64,000 nt of DNA from Gemmatimonadaceae bacterium (GCA_019186945.1 JABAQJ010000017.1:92165-156164); one strand, 5' to 3'. Shown: positions 37,813 through 47,092, counted from the first letter of the stretch. Notes: generated by a model from the letters alone, not told the origin. Program-made: numbers and translations.

Positions 37813-39404
37813 CGGACGCCGTCCCGGCGTATCTCGATCGCGGCCAGCCGCCCACCCGCACCCATTATGCCGCCCCCGGGATGCGTCGCCGAGCCGCACT
37901 GGTACAGACCACGCACCGGCGTACGGAACTTCGCCCATCCCGGCGCGGGACGCAGGAAGAAAAGCTGGTGCAACGCCAGTTCCCCCTGGAAGATGTTGCC
38001 CTCGGTCAGTCCCGTGATGTCCTCGATATCCTGTGGCGTCAACACCTGACGATGCATGATCGCACCGCGGATGTTCGGGGCAAAAACCTCGATGGCATCG
38101 ATCACCGCGTCGCCGAATGCCTCGCGCTTCGCAGCGTCCCAGCCACCTCTGATGTTCGAGGGCGCGTACTGAACGAAAACGGACATCACGTGCTTCCCCG
38201 GCGGCGCCATCTGCGGATCTATGACAGATGGGAAGACGATGTCCATATACGGCTTCCTCGAAAAGTCGCCGTACTTGGCATCGTCGAACGCCGTCTCCAC
38301 ATAACGCATGGATGGACTTATCGAAACGGCGCCACGATGATGAGCCCCGACCCCTGGCAGGCACGTAAAGTCCGGCAACTCATGGAGCGCAAGGTTGACC
38401 TTGCCCGAAGAACCACGGATCCGGTATCGCCGGATATCCTGCACGAACTCGTCCGGCAGCTCATCCTCGCTCATCAATGCGAGGAAGGACCGCTTGGGGT
38501 CGAGCGACGTCACCACCACGTTCGCCTGGAGTTGGTCGCCATTTTCCAGCACGACACCCGTCACACGCCCGTTCGAAGTCGTGATACGTGACACGGGGGC
38601 GTTCAGCCTGATCTCCGCACCTGCCGCGCGAGCCGCGTTGGCGATTGCGGTCGAGATGGCCCCGGTTCCACCCTTGGCGAATCCCCAGGCGCGGAATGCA
38701 CCGTCGATCTCCCCCATGTAGTGATGCAGAAGCACGTACGCCGAGCCCGGCGTCCGCGGCCCCATGAACGTGCCAATGATTCCACTTGCTGACTTCGTGG
38801 CCTTGAGGACGTCCGTCTCGAACCATTCGTCGAGGAAGTCCCCGGAACTCATCGTCATCAGCTTGTACAGCGCGTGAAAATGCGTCCGGCTTAGCGAACG
38901 GAATGTCCTCCCGAACTTCAGCATGCCACGCAGGTCGCTCGGTGCGAGGGATGTTGGATCTGGCGGCACCATGGCTAGAATGGGCTTCACGGCCATGGCC
39001 ATGTGGTGCATGAGTCTTCCGTAAGTGTCATACGCCTCCGCGTCGCGCCGCGAGTGGCGTACCAGTTCCTGCCGGGTCTGATCGTGATCCGCCCACGTAC
39101 CCAGATAGTCGCCGTTGAACATCGGCGTGATCGTGCTTTCCAGGGGCAGGATCTCCAGCCCGTGCCTCGGCAACTCGAGATCCCGGATGATCTCCGGCCG
39201 CAACAGGCTCACCACGTAGGAGAACACCGAGAACCTGAAACCAGGGACCACTTCTTCCGTCACCGCCGCGCCGCCCACCACGTGTCGGCGCTCGAGGACG
39301 ACGACCTTCCTTCCTGCGCGCGCCAGATACGCAGCGTTGACCAGCCCGTTGTGGCCGCCACCGATGACGACCGCGTCGTAGCGCTCGCGCGTACTCCCCG
39401 TCAT
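37809..39404 (-). CDS. PYROXD2-like FAD-dependent oxidoreductase (first of pair)
   Basis: 531 residues. FAD-binding N-terminus DAVVIGGGHNGLVNAAYLARAGRKVVVLE (Gly triad at 15-17), then VVGGAAVTEEVVPGFRFSVFSYVVSLL, which is characteristic of the PYROXD2 branch of the phytoene desaturase superfamily, and the terminal QCGSATHPGGGIMGAGGR. Members oxidise C-C or C-N bonds with FAD; several bacterial ones sit in amine or carotenoid gene clusters. No carotenoid genes are here. The start ATG at 39404 overlaps the stop of the GcvT-like gene (ATGA) and the stop overlaps the next FAD gene, so it is the second cistron of the operon. Confidence 0.87.
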   Translation of the reverse strand: MTGSTRERYDAVVIGGGHNGLVNAAYLARAGRKVVVLERRHVVGGAAVTEEVVPGFRFSVFSYVVSLLRPEIIRDLELPRHGLEILPLESTITPMFNGDYLGTWADHDQTRQELVRHSRRDAEAYDTYGRLMHHMAMAVKPILAMVPPDPTSLAPSDLRGMLKFGRTFRSLSRTHFHALYKLMTMSSGDFLDEWFETDVLKATKSASGIIGTFMGPRTPGSAYVLLHHYMGEIDGAFRAWGFAKGGTGAISTAIANAARAAGAEIRLNAPVSRITTSNGRVTGVVLENGDQLQANVVVTSLDPKRSFLALMSEDELPDEFVQDIRRYRIRGSSGKVNLALHELPDFTCLPGVGAHHRGAVSISPSMRYVETAFDDAKYGDFSRKPYMDIVFPSVIDPQMAPPGKHVMSVFVQYAPSNIRGGWDAAKREAFGDAVIDAIEVFAPNIRGAIMHRQVLTPQDIEDITGLTEGNIFQGELALHQLFFLRPAPGWAKFRTPVRGLYQCGSATHPGGGIMGAGGRLAAIEIRRDGVR

Positions 39405-40594
39405 GCGCGCTTTCGCTCCGGGTTGAAGAACGGAAGTCGACGTACCGCGGCTTGGGCACGCCGACGCCGGTGCTCAACCGTGACCTCGATCTGGAGCGGC
39501 GTGTCCGGCGACGAATACCTGGCCTCGACGTGCGCCAGGGTCAGATACTTCTTGAGGAGTGGCGACCAACAACCGCTCGTCGCATAGCCAATCTGTTCGA
39601 TGCCGTTGGCATCGTACAACGGAACGCTGGTGCGCCAAGCCTGCGTCGGCAGCCGCGGCGCCAGGCCCAGCGACGTGAACACGTCCTCGAGCGAAACCCA
39701 ATCGACTTCCACACCCACGAACCGCCACTCCGGTCCGCGCTCGCGCTCTGCCCGGATCGGTAGGCGCCCGTTGAATTGAGGCTTGTCGAACGCGACGGTC
39801 CAATCCAGCGACAACTCCAACGGCGTCGACATCTGCGCGTCAATCAATGCCTGATTCGACGACACGTAATCCACATCCAGCAGCAGCAACCCAGCCTCGA
39901 TTCGTGCCATGTCCAGTGCGAGTATCCCACAAGGCACGATGCCGTACGGCGTACCGGCTTCGATCAGCGCGTCCCAGACCGCGATCGCGTCGGTCGCGTC
40001 CATCCAGATCTCATATCCAAGGTCACCGGTGTAACCGGTCCGTGTAATCGTCACATCGCGTCCGCGCACCTGCCCGGTCGTCAGGCGGAAGTACTGCACG
40101 GCGGCAAGATCCCGTTCGACGGCCCGCTCGAGGATGACGCGGGCGCTCGGTCCCTGCAATGCCAGCGCCGCGGTGCGATCCGACACATCCTCGATCCGGA
40201 CGTCGAGTCGACGTGCGTTGTCGCCGAGCCAGCGCAGGTTGGGCTCGGCAGACGTCAGGCGGAAGGAATGCTCGGCGAGACGCGCCACCGTACCGTCGTC
40301 GATTACCTTCCCTCTGGCATCGCACCAAGGGGTGTAGAGGACTTGCCCGACCTGCGTGCGACCGACGTCGCGAGTGACGACGCGATCGAGCAGACGGGCG
40401 GCATCGCGACCGGCGATGTGGTACTTGAACAGCGGGGAGACGTCGAGCAGTGCCGCCGAGTTTCGGATCGCGAAGTATTCGCGGTCGTGCGAAAGTTCGT
40501 ATGAGCTGGCAACCGTGAAACCGGCCCAGCGGCGCCAGTTGCGGCCCTGGTTGAGCGGCGCTGTTCGGTCGTGGAGCGGAGTGGTGCGGAGCAT
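39401..40594 (-). CDS. GcvT-like folate-dependent aminomethyltransferase family protein
   Basis: 397 residues of the GcvT/YgfZ/dimethylglycine-oxidase C-domain family: SSYELSHDREYFAIRNSAALLDVSPLFKYHIAGRDAARLLDRVVTRDV, the folate-site block DRTAALALQGPSARVIL, the TRTGYTGDLGYEIW motif and GIVPCGILALDMARIEAG. The C-terminal beta-barrel includes IGYATSGCWSPLLKKYLTLAHV. Such proteins transfer a one-carbon unit from a methylamine substrate to tetrahydrofolate. Here it is the first cistron of the coupled operon and probably captures the carbon released by the oxidative enzymes that follow. The start is ATG at 40594, where the family begins, without a strong ribosome binding site. The rest of the glycine cleavage system is absent, so a dedicated transferase is more likely than housekeeping GcvT. 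Confidence 0.87.
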   Translation of the reverse strand: MLRTTPLHDRTAPLNQGRNWRRWAGFTVASSYELSHDREYFAIRNSAALLDVSPLFKYHIAGRDAARLLDRVVTRDVGRTQVGQVLYTPWCDARGKVIDDGTVARLAEHSFRLTSAEPNLRWLGDNARRLDVRIEDVSDRTAALALQGPSARVILERAVERDLAAVQYFRLTTGQVRGRDVTITRTGYTGDLGYEIWMDATDAIAVWDALIEAGTPYGIVPCGILALDMARIEAGLLLLDVDYVSSNQALIDAQMSTPLELSLDWTVAFDKPQFNGRLPIRAERERGPEWRFVGVEVDWVSLEDVFTSLGLAPRLPTQAWRTSVPLYDANGIEQIGYATSGCWSPLLKKYLTLAHVEARYSSPDTPLQIEVTVEHRRRRAQAAVRRLPFFNPERKRA

Positions 40595-40618
40595 CGCGTA
40601 CGAATCGAGAAATCGAAC

Positions 40619-40644
40619 GCGCCCGGGCCGTGTGGCCCGGGCGC
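40619..40644 (-). terminator. perfect 11-bp hairpin, terminator of the S9 peptidase gene
   Basis: GCGCCCGGGCC and GGCCCGGGCGC pair perfectly around a GTGT loop. It lies about 47 bases beyond the S9 stop on the minus strand and is followed there by GTTCGATTTC, a modest T-rich stretch. It sits 25 bases before the GcvT-like start, so it also separates that operon from the S9 transcript. Confidence 0.7.
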
Positions 40645-40690
40645 TTCCTGAATACTGCGGGGACAGTCGTCGCGCCAGCCGGCTACCCGC

Positions 40691-43630
40691 CTACGAAGCG
40701 ACCTTGTCCTTCTTCATCCTGCTCTTGAGGTGCTCCTCCATTTTCAGGCGCGGGACGCCATTGACGATCCAGTCGGCCGCGGGGGTGCCTCTGAGGAAGT
40801 GGTCGAAGTACTCCTGCATGCGGATCGTGTAATCCTTCTGGTTCTTGGGAACGGCGAGGCCGTGGTTTTCGCCAACGTACTGCAGCAGGATCACATCCTT
40901 GTTCTGCTCGCGCAACGAGTTGTAGAACGTGATGCCCTGATTGAAGTCCACCGCGCCATCCTTTTCGTTATGCAGCAGCATGATCGACGTTTGCACGTCT
41001 TTCACATGGAACGCGGGGGAGTTCCGGACGTAGGCGTCCATGTTGTCGAGATAGCTTCCCTTGAAGCGCCCCTGGCTCGTTTCGAAAATGGCCGCGTCCG
41101 CGCCACCGCTGTTCCAGTAGATCGAGTTGTACATACTGATCATGTCGGTCAGCGGCGCACCGGACACGATGCCGCGGAAGAGCTTCCCGGTCTGCGTGGC
41201 AAGGAACGCGCTCTGGTATCCACCCCACGAGTGTCCCTGCAATCCCACCTTGTCGGGATCGACTATGCCAGTAGCAATCGCCGCCTTGACCGCCGGCACA
41301 ACGCACCAGACGGCCGACATCCCCGGGTCGTTGATCCGGTATACGATGTCCGGCTGCAACACGGCGTAGCCACGGCTGGTGTATACGCTCGGGTTGAAGG
41401 CTCTCGTTTCGTTGGGGACGGCGTACGTGTGCAGCTGCTGGGACAGCTTCTCGTAGATGTACACCACCATTGGGTACTTCCTGCCCGGTTCGTAATTGGC
41501 CGGCAGATACAACGCACCTTGCAGGCTGTCTCCCTTGTCGCTGACGTAATCGATCAGGCGGGCACCGGACGACCAGGCGTAGTCCTTCTGCTGCGGGTTG
41601 GCGTCCGTCAGGCGGCGCGGGGCCCCGAACGAGCCGTTGGCCACCCAGTAATCGGGGAAATCCCGGAAGGTCTCGCGCGTGAACACGAACGTCTCGGCAT
41701 CGCGGGCGCGGCGCACGACGTACTTGGCGTCTTCCCAGAACAGTCGTTCGGCGGCCTTGCCCGGAACGAGACGCAGCAGTCCTTCCTTCTTCGTCCGCTC
41801 GCCGTAGGCCGTGACGTACAGCGTCTTCGTGAGGTCGATCCCCTTCTCCTTCGGATTGTAGCTGACGCGGCGCTGGTACCGAATCTTCTCGGCGTGCCCA
41901 TTCCCCGTCAGATTCACGGCAGCGCCGGCACCCGAACTCGTGGGCACCTTCCAGATGTCGTAGTTGTCGGACAGCAGCACGGCTCCACCGTCCGACGTCC
42001 ATCCCATCGCTGGAACGGGCGGGCGATCCACGTTGTGATCGTCCTCGGTGTTGACGAACGACGCCGGTACCCCTGCGCTGATATTGCGCGACGTCCGCGT
42101 GACCATGTCGTAGACATGGTAGTCGCCGTCGCTGTAGTACAGGAACCTGGTTCCGTCCGGCGACGGCGTCGTCGGCCAGGACTGCGCGGTCAACGCCCGC
42201 GTAGCCGTCCCGGTCGTGAGGTCGATCGCATAGACGTCGCGACGCTGCGTCCCGTCGATATTGTCGCGCTGCTCGTAAGCCCGGCGATCCGAGCCCAAGG
42301 CGAAGCGCTCGCGGGGGGCGATCGTAACATCGCGCATCTCGTCCGTCGCCAAACGGATGAACCGCTTGTCAGCGACGCGATACTCGGCAAGGTAGCTGTA
42401 GGTCTTGTCACGCCCCTCCTCCACCTGCTGCTGCGACTGCAACCGTGGATCCTTCACGTGCCACAGCACGAGCGTGGGCAGATCGTTGTCCGGCATTCCG
42501 GTTCCCGCCGGAGACTGCATGGCACCAGGGGTGCCGGCAACCGGCTTGACGTCGGGCCGACTGTCCTTCGATTCCGGCGACGAGCGCCGCTCCGTCAAGC
42601 CAAAGAAGATGGTTCCGAAATCCGCGCTGTACCGCGGCGACCGATCCGGAGACACGCGCATCTCCGCCGGGAAGTTCGCCGCGTCAGCCGGCGCGAATGT
42701 CGTCGTCACGATGCCCGTCGGGGCCGTGAAGCCGGTGAAACCGACAACCGCAAACGCCGTGTCAGCCAAGGCAGAGTCCGGCGTGCCTCGCAAGACGGCG
42801 AGGGCGAGACCGGAATCCGCCCACGCAAGCCGACGGTACAGTCGCTTGCTGCTGTCGAGCGGCCGGACCACGTCTGTGCTCATTTGGCGCACTGCCACGC
42901 CGTTCCCAACGCGATCCTTGGTGTCGATCGTCCAAGCAAGCCAGCCACCAGACTCGTCCAGCGCGAACTCGCCGACGTTGCCCACGTTGGTAACGAAGAA
43001 CGAGCGCAGATCGACCAGGAGCATGTCGGCTCCGGCCGCCGCGGGCGCGCCGCCCGGGGCCCCCGCCGCCGGCGCGGGAGAATCCGCGTAACGATGCAGC
43101 ACGAGCCAGTTCGGTCGCTCGCCGGCGAACGCGAAACGGCGAACCTTTTCGTATTCGTGCGTCTGGCCATTCGCCAGATTCACGACGACGACGTTGTTCT
43201 GGAGCGGTTTACGGTCCTTCTTCGCTTTTTTTGCCTCTGCAGCAGTCGGGTACTTCGTGTAAACCAGCCACTTGGCATCACCCGAGAACATCACCGGAGC
43301 TGCTCCGCCAAACAGCGACGGATCGAACTGCCCGCCCAGGAGCGCCGTTGGCTCGCCGATCGGAAAACGCCTCTCCGGACCGTCCCCAGTCGGACGGACG
43401 ACCGCTTCGCCGTCGCCTTCGCTCGGCGCGATCTGATATGCGAACCACTTGCCGTCGTTCGACGTCTGCGGTGACCGGATCGTTTTCCAGAACGAAAGAT
43501 CGGAAGGGTCCAGCACCTTGAGACCGCCGCGAGGCTGGCCGTTTGGCTGCTGGCCTGCAACAGGACCGGACAACACCGCAGCGGCGAGGACGAGAACGAA
43601 CCACCGTCCGGGGGAGCGCAGCACTTTCAT
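40691..43630 (-). CDS. secreted S9-family peptidase (prolyl oligopeptidase type)
   Basis: 979 residues. Signal peptide MKVLRSPGRWFVLVLAAAVLSGPVAGQ. A large N-terminal propeller domain (to about 690) with SPDG-type strands precedes an alpha/beta hydrolase domain. The nucleophile is S801 in GLQGHSWGGYQ; the Asp is in HNEKDGAVDF and the His in VGENHGLAV. The enzyme should cleave peptides in the periplasm. A short Gly/Ala/Pro insert (APAAGAPGGAPAAAGAD) interrupts the propeller. AGGAGA lies 8 nt before the ATG at 43630; the frame is open to 44020 but that part overlaps the acyltransferase gene. It is the full-length relative of the truncated gene at 1-1473. Confidence 0.93.
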   Translation of the reverse strand: MKVLRSPGRWFVLVLAAAVLSGPVAGQQPNGQPRGGLKVLDPSDLSFWKTIRSPQTSNDGKWFAYQIAPSEGDGEAVVRPTGDGPERRFPIGEPTALLGGQFDPSLFGGAAPVMFSGDAKWLVYTKYPTAAEAKKAKKDRKPLQNNVVVVNLANGQTHEYEKVRRFAFAGERPNWLVLHRYADSPAPAAGAPGGAPAAAGADMLLVDLRSFFVTNVGNVGEFALDESGGWLAWTIDTKDRVGNGVAVRQMSTDVVRPLDSSKRLYRRLAWADSGLALAVLRGTPDSALADTAFAVVGFTGFTAPTGIVTTTFAPADAANFPAEMRVSPDRSPRYSADFGTIFFGLTERRSSPESKDSRPDVKPVAGTPGAMQSPAGTGMPDNDLPTLVLWHVKDPRLQSQQQVEEGRDKTYSYLAEYRVADKRFIRLATDEMRDVTIAPRERFALGSDRRAYEQRDNIDGTQRRDVYAIDLTTGTATRALTAQSWPTTPSPDGTRFLYYSDGDYHVYDMVTRTSRNISAGVPASFVNTEDDHNVDRPPVPAMGWTSDGGAVLLSDNYDIWKVPTSSGAGAAVNLTGNGHAEKIRYQRRVSYNPKEKGIDLTKTLYVTAYGERTKKEGLLRLVPGKAAERLFWEDAKYVVRRARDAETFVFTRETFRDFPDYWVANGSFGAPRRLTDANPQQKDYAWSSGARLIDYVSDKGDSLQGALYLPANYEPGRKYPMVVYIYEKLSQQLHTYAVPNETRAFNPSVYTSRGYAVLQPDIVYRINDPGMSAVWCVVPAVKAAIATGIVDPDKVGLQGHSWGGYQSAFLATQTGKLFRGIVSGAPLTDMISMYNSIYWNSGGADAAIFETSQGRFKGSYLDNMDAYVRNSPAFHVKDVQTSIMLLHNEKDGAVDFNQGITFYNSLREQNKDVILLQYVGENHGLAVPKNQKDYTIRMQEYFDHFLRGTPAADWIVNGVPRLKMEEHLKSRMKKDKVAS

Positions 43631-43739
43631 GGATGGATCTCCTGAGAATCGCCCGACAACATCGTCCTTTACGATGGCGCTCGCGAAGCGTTGGCGCCAT
43701 GGATCGCGCGCACACCGCCCCAGCGCGCCGGTTGCCCGT

Positions 43740-44255
43740 TCAGAACTGCGACGGATGTCTTGCCGTGATGTTCCCGTAGTACGCCCTGATGGCACGCATG
43801 TCCGCTTCGAGACTCCCGGACGGGGCAATTGTCGGCCCGATGCTGACGACGCGGCGAGAATAATCGAGCCCGACAAGGACGATCGGGATCTGCGCGCCGC
43901 GGGCGATGTGCCAGAAGCCTGTCCGCCACTCGGCAACTTTCTTCCGGGTCCCTTCCGGCGCAATTGCCAGCACCAGTTTGTCGCGACGCGCGAACTCCTC
44001 GACCATCTGCTGCACGACATGTTCGCTCGTCGTACGGCGAACGGGAATGCCGCCGAACCAGAGCAGGAACCTCTTTACCGGCCAGACGAAGATCGAATGC
44101 TTGCCGAGGAAGCCGGCCTTCAGGTCGAGCGCGAGGTCGACGAACAGCCCGATGAAGAAGTCCCAGTTGGACGTGTGCGGTGCAACGACGACGATGGCCT
44201 TGGAAACGTCCGGGAACGCGCCTTCCCAGCGCCAGCGCAAGATGTAGCAGGCCAT
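43740..44255 (-). CDS. 1-acyl-glycerol-3-phosphate acyltransferase-like protein
   Basis: 171 residues of the PlsC family. The catalytic block is APHTSNWDFF with H27-x4-D32, and the substrate-binding block is IAPEGTRKKVAEWRTGF. GGIPVRR between them is also typical. Members transfer acyl groups in phospholipid synthesis; this short, cytosolic-face version resembles the subfamily annotated as lysophospholipid acyltransferase. No ribosome binding site precedes the first ATG at 44255, and about 20 in-frame residues upstream (LPRRNTPVLRAIGR) look plausible, so an unrecognised alternative start is possible. It lies 61 bases after infA in the same orientation. Confidence 0.85.
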   Translation of the reverse strand: MACYILRWRWEGAFPDVSKAIVVVAPHTSNWDFFIGLFVDLALDLKAGFLGKHSIFVWPVKRFLLWFGGIPVRRTTSEHVVQQMVEEFARRDKLVLAIAPEGTRKKVAEWRTGFWHIARGAQIPIVLVGLDYSRRVVSIGPTIAPSGSLEADMRAIRAYYGNITARHPSQF

Positions 44256-44316
44256 TCGACCGATAGCGCGCAGGACCGGGGTATTCCGCCGTGGCAGCGA
44301 TGGCGGCAGAACCGCG

Positions 44317-44553
44317 CTATCCCTCGTACGGCTTCTTCTGGTGGCGGAACGTGATCCGTCCGCGCGTCAAGTCGTATGGCGACACCTCGATCTTGACGTA
44401 GTCGCCAGCCAAAACACGAATCTTGAACTGCCGCATCTTGCCGCCTAACGTACTGAGCACGTCGTGCCCGCCCTGCACCGCCACACGAAACGTGGCGTTG
44501 GGCAGTACTTCAGTGACTCGACCTTCCAGTTCGATTGCTTCTTCCTTGGCCAT
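44317..44553 (-). CDS. infA: translation initiation factor IF-1
   Basis: 78 residues of a single S1/OB-fold domain: [52 protein letters not shown] and [15 protein letters not shown], which is the diagnostic IF-1 ending. It is slightly longer than the usual 72 residues because of the tail KKPYEG. IF-1 binds the 30S A site during initiation. GGAG lies 6-7 nt before the ATG at 44553. It is not in a ribosomal-protein operon here but downstream of a proline-racemase-family gene, so it may be a solitary or second copy. Confidence 0.95.
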   Translation of the reverse strand: MAKEEAIELEGRVTEVLPNATFRVAVQGGHDVLSTLGGKMRQFKIRVLAGDYVKIEVSPYDLTRGRITFRHQKKPYEG

Positions 44554-44641
44554 GCAGTGCTCCGGCGGCTGGGCGGCGTGTCTCGAAAGCTGGATCGTGA
44601 CGCAACTGCCTTCAAGTGGGGCTCGACGACCTGCGCGCGGA

Positions 44642-45694
44642 TTACCAGATGTCGCCAACGGTGAACCCGTCGGGGAAAGGATCGGTGGGATCGACCACGT
44701 ACGTCGCCATTCCCGTGATCCACGCGGTCCCCGATAATGTCGGAACGACGGCCCGGTACGGCCCGACCTGCACTTCCTCTACGAGGCGCCCGGTAAACGT
44801 CGTGCCGAGTATACCCTCGTGAACAAAATCCTCGCCAAGTCCCAGCTGTCCCCTGGCGTGGAGGATGGCCATCCTCGCGCACGTTCCGGTACCGCACGGC
44901 GAACGATCGATGGCGCCGGTCCAGGTCGATGGCTTGCTCCAATCGAGCGTCCCCGTGGATACGACCACGGCGTTCCGCCGGTGGGCGCCGGGCCCGTGCG
45001 GTTCGCCGGTCAGCTGGCCGATCGTGATGCCGGAGAAACCAGGCTGCGTCGGATGCCGGACCGGCAGCTGTTCCGCTGCCGCGGCCTTCACCATCTCGCC
45101 GATTCTCACAATGTCGCGTCCTTCGTCCGGCGTTAGGCGAAGTCCGAACCGCGCTGCATCGGCGATCGCGTAGAACATGCCGCCATAGGCGACATCCACA
45201 GTCACCGTACCAAGCTGCGGTACCTCGATCGGGCGTTCCAGATAGACCGCGAACGCCGGAACATTCCGGAACGTCACGCGCGTCACCTTGCCATCGCGGC
45301 ACTCCGCTCGTACCCCGATCAATCCCGCCGGCGATTCGAGAGTCAACTCGGTCACCGGTTCGCTCATCGGCAACATTCCGGTTTCCAGCAGCACGGTCGT
45401 CACGCAAATGGTATTCGTTCCCGACATGCCGGGGTACTCGACGTGCTCCATGATCACGTAACCGGCGTCCGCGCGTGGATCAGTGGGTGGGAGGATCAGG
45501 TTGCAGTTGGCGGCCGGATACCCGCGAGGCTCACGAAGCATGCGCCGGCGCAAGCGATCCCCATGATCTCGCAGATGACACATCTTCTCGTACATCGACG
45601 CGCCCGGGACGTTGACCACTCCGCCAACGATTACGCGGCCCGGTTCGCCGCAGGCGTGAGCGTCATATGCCTGGACGCAATCGGTCAGCCGCAC
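44642..45694 (-). CDS. proline racemase/hydroxyproline epimerase family enzyme (Ser/Cys active site)
   Basis: 350 residues. Superfamily signatures include [30 protein letters not shown] and [14 protein letters not shown]. The usual pair of catalytic Cys residues is here S91 (MSGTNT) and C267 (SPCGTG). Ser/Cys, Cys/Cys and Cys/Thr pairs all occur in the superfamily, which includes proline racemase, 4-hydroxyproline epimerase and trans-3-hydroxyproline dehydratase, so this could be an epimerase or dehydratase for hydroxyproline; the sequence alone does not decide. The start is GTG at 45694 with GAGGT 5 nt upstream, 3 bases after the stop of the M28 peptidase gene, so the two are co-translated. 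A peptidase plus hydroxyproline enzyme pair would fit use of proline-rich peptides. Confidence 0.87.
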   Translation of the reverse strand: MRLTDCVQAYDAHACGEPGRVIVGGVVNVPGASMYEKMCHLRDHGDRLRRRMLREPRGYPAANCNLILPPTDPRADAGYVIMEHVEYPGMSGTNTICVTTVLLETGMLPMSEPVTELTLESPAGLIGVRAECRDGKVTRVTFRNVPAFAVYLERPIEVPQLGTVTVDVAYGGMFYAIADAARFGLRLTPDEGRDIVRIGEMVKAAAAEQLPVRHPTQPGFSGITIGQLTGEPHGPGAHRRNAVVVSTGTLDWSKPSTWTGAIDRSPCGTGTCARMAILHARGQLGLGEDFVHEGILGTTFTGRLVEEVQVGPYRAVVPTLSGTAWITGMATYVVDPTDPFPDGFTVGDIW

Positions 45695-45697
45695 GGG

Positions 45698-47092
45698 TTA
45701 CCTCGGCAACTTCACGGGAAGGTCCGCAACCACATATGCCATGATCGCCATGGCGGCCACGCACAGGCCCAGATCGTGTGGATCCAGCTTGTCGACGGTG
45801 TCAGCGTCCGAATGGTGATACCAAAAGTACCTGGTTCCTTCGACGTTGAGTCCCATCCCGGGGACGCCCAGCTCCATCATTGGCCCGATATCCGCACCGC
45901 CCCCGCCGCTATCGATCGTTCCCGCGCCGAATGGGGCGAGAAGAGTGCCAATCTGCCTGACGATGGCCAGCGCCTCCGCGGACCCGGAGAAACCGAAACC
46001 CTGCGGCTTGAAGACCCCCCCGTCAGACTCAATCGCCAGCACGTGGTTGGCCGCCTCCTCGCGATACCGATCCCGGTAGGCATTCCCTCCCCTGAGACCG
46101 TTCTCCTCGTTCACCCAGCCGACCACGCGGATGGTCCGGCGTGGACGCAGTCCCAGTTCCTTGAGCAGGCGGATCGCCTCCCACGCCGCCACCACACCTC
46201 CACCGTCGTCCATGGCGCCACGACCGACGTCCCAGGAATCGCTGTGTCCGCCCATGACCACCACCTCATTCGGACGCTCCGTTCCACGCAACTCGGCAAT
46301 CACATTGCGCGATGGCACATCCGGAAGCGCACGGGCAGACATTACCAGCTTCACCACGATCCTGTCGCCACGATCCTGCATCCGATGCAGCATCTCGGCA
46401 TCCTCTACCGTGATTGCGGCATGCGCGATCTTGTGCACGGTGGAGTCGTACCGCATGCCACCGGTGTGCGGCGTCCTGTGTGAGTATGGCGTGACCGATC
46501 GTATCAGCGAGGCCACAGCTCCCACCCGCGCCGCTTCCACCGCTCCATTCGACCGGTATTGCACCGTCTCTCCATAGTCGGTAAACGGCACGTCGAACAA
46601 CACGATCTTCCCCCTGGCCTGCGCGGCCTTCGCCTTCAAGTCGTCGAAACTGGAGACAACCAGAACCTCCGCCATGACGCCGCCCGGTGGCGTCGAAATG
46701 CTGCCACCAAGCCCCAACATTGGGAGACTCTGGGAGCGTGGCTCTATCAGTTCCGCACTCTCCTCACCCCGCACCCACTTCGGGATCATCACCGGCTCGC
46801 CGCGGACGTTGTCGAGTCCGTCCTTCCTCATCTCCTCGAGCATCCAGTCGAGGGCGCGTTCGAGCCCGATCGAACCGCTGAAGCGGTTGCCGAAACGCTC
46901 CGTCAGCTCCGCCAGCCGGCGCCATGCGGCCGAGTCGCCGGTCGCACGGACAAGGATGCGGTTGGCGGCATCCCTGTACCGAGTAGCGATATCCTGAGCC
47001 TGGGCCGGGACGTTCAGTAGTGCCAGCAGGCCCAGACCTAACGCGGCTCGACCGACGAGAGTCCGGTAGGGCGGTTCATGACGGATGCGCAT
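45698..47092 (-). CDS. secreted M28-family metallopeptidase with PA domain
   Basis: 464 residues. Signal region YRTLVGRAALGLGLLALLNVPAQAQ. A protease-associated (PA) insert lies at about 130-230 (VSSFDDLKAKAAQARGKIVLFD). M28 di-zinc site: GGHSDSWDVGRGAMDDGGG (His, Asp), VNEENGLRGG (catalytic Glu and ligand Glu), IESDGG and YHHSDADTVDKLD (final His). It resembles carboxypeptidase Q/aminopeptidase. ATG at 47092 gives the full signal peptide; no strong ribosome binding site. First gene of a run with the proline-racemase-family gene (3-base gap) and probably infA. Confidence 0.92.
   Translation of the reverse strand: MRIRHEPPYRTLVGRAALGLGLLALLNVPAQAQDIATRYRDAANRILVRATGDSAAWRRLAELTERFGNRFSGSIGLERALDWMLEEMRKDGLDNVRGEPVMIPKWVRGEESAELIEPRSQSLPMLGLGGSISTPPGGVMAEVLVVSSFDDLKAKAAQARGKIVLFDVPFTDYGETVQYRSNGAVEAARVGAVASLIRSVTPYSHRTPHTGGMRYDSTVHKIAHAAITVEDAEMLHRMQDRGDRIVVKLVMSARALPDVPSRNVIAELRGTERPNEVVVMGGHSDSWDVGRGAMDDGGGVVAAWEAIRLLKELGLRPRRTIRVVGWVNEENGLRGGNAYRDRYREEAANHVLAIESDGGVFKPQGFGFSGSAEALAIVRQIGTLLAPFGAGTIDSGGGGADIGPMMELGVPGMGLNVEGTRYFWYHHSDADTVDKLDPHDLGLCVAAMAIMAYVVADLPVKLPR

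Noticed and set aside
35084..40594. Carotenoid biosynthesis, because of two CrtI-type FAD proteins.
   Set aside because: No phytoene synthase, GGPP synthase or cyclase is present, and the partners (GcvT-like and Rieske) point to C1/amine chemistry.
40730..43474. A 914-codon plus-strand open frame opposite the S9 peptidase.
   Set aside because: The minus-strand frame has signal peptide, propeller and Ser-Asp-His triad in order and a strong ribosome binding site; the antisense frame has none.
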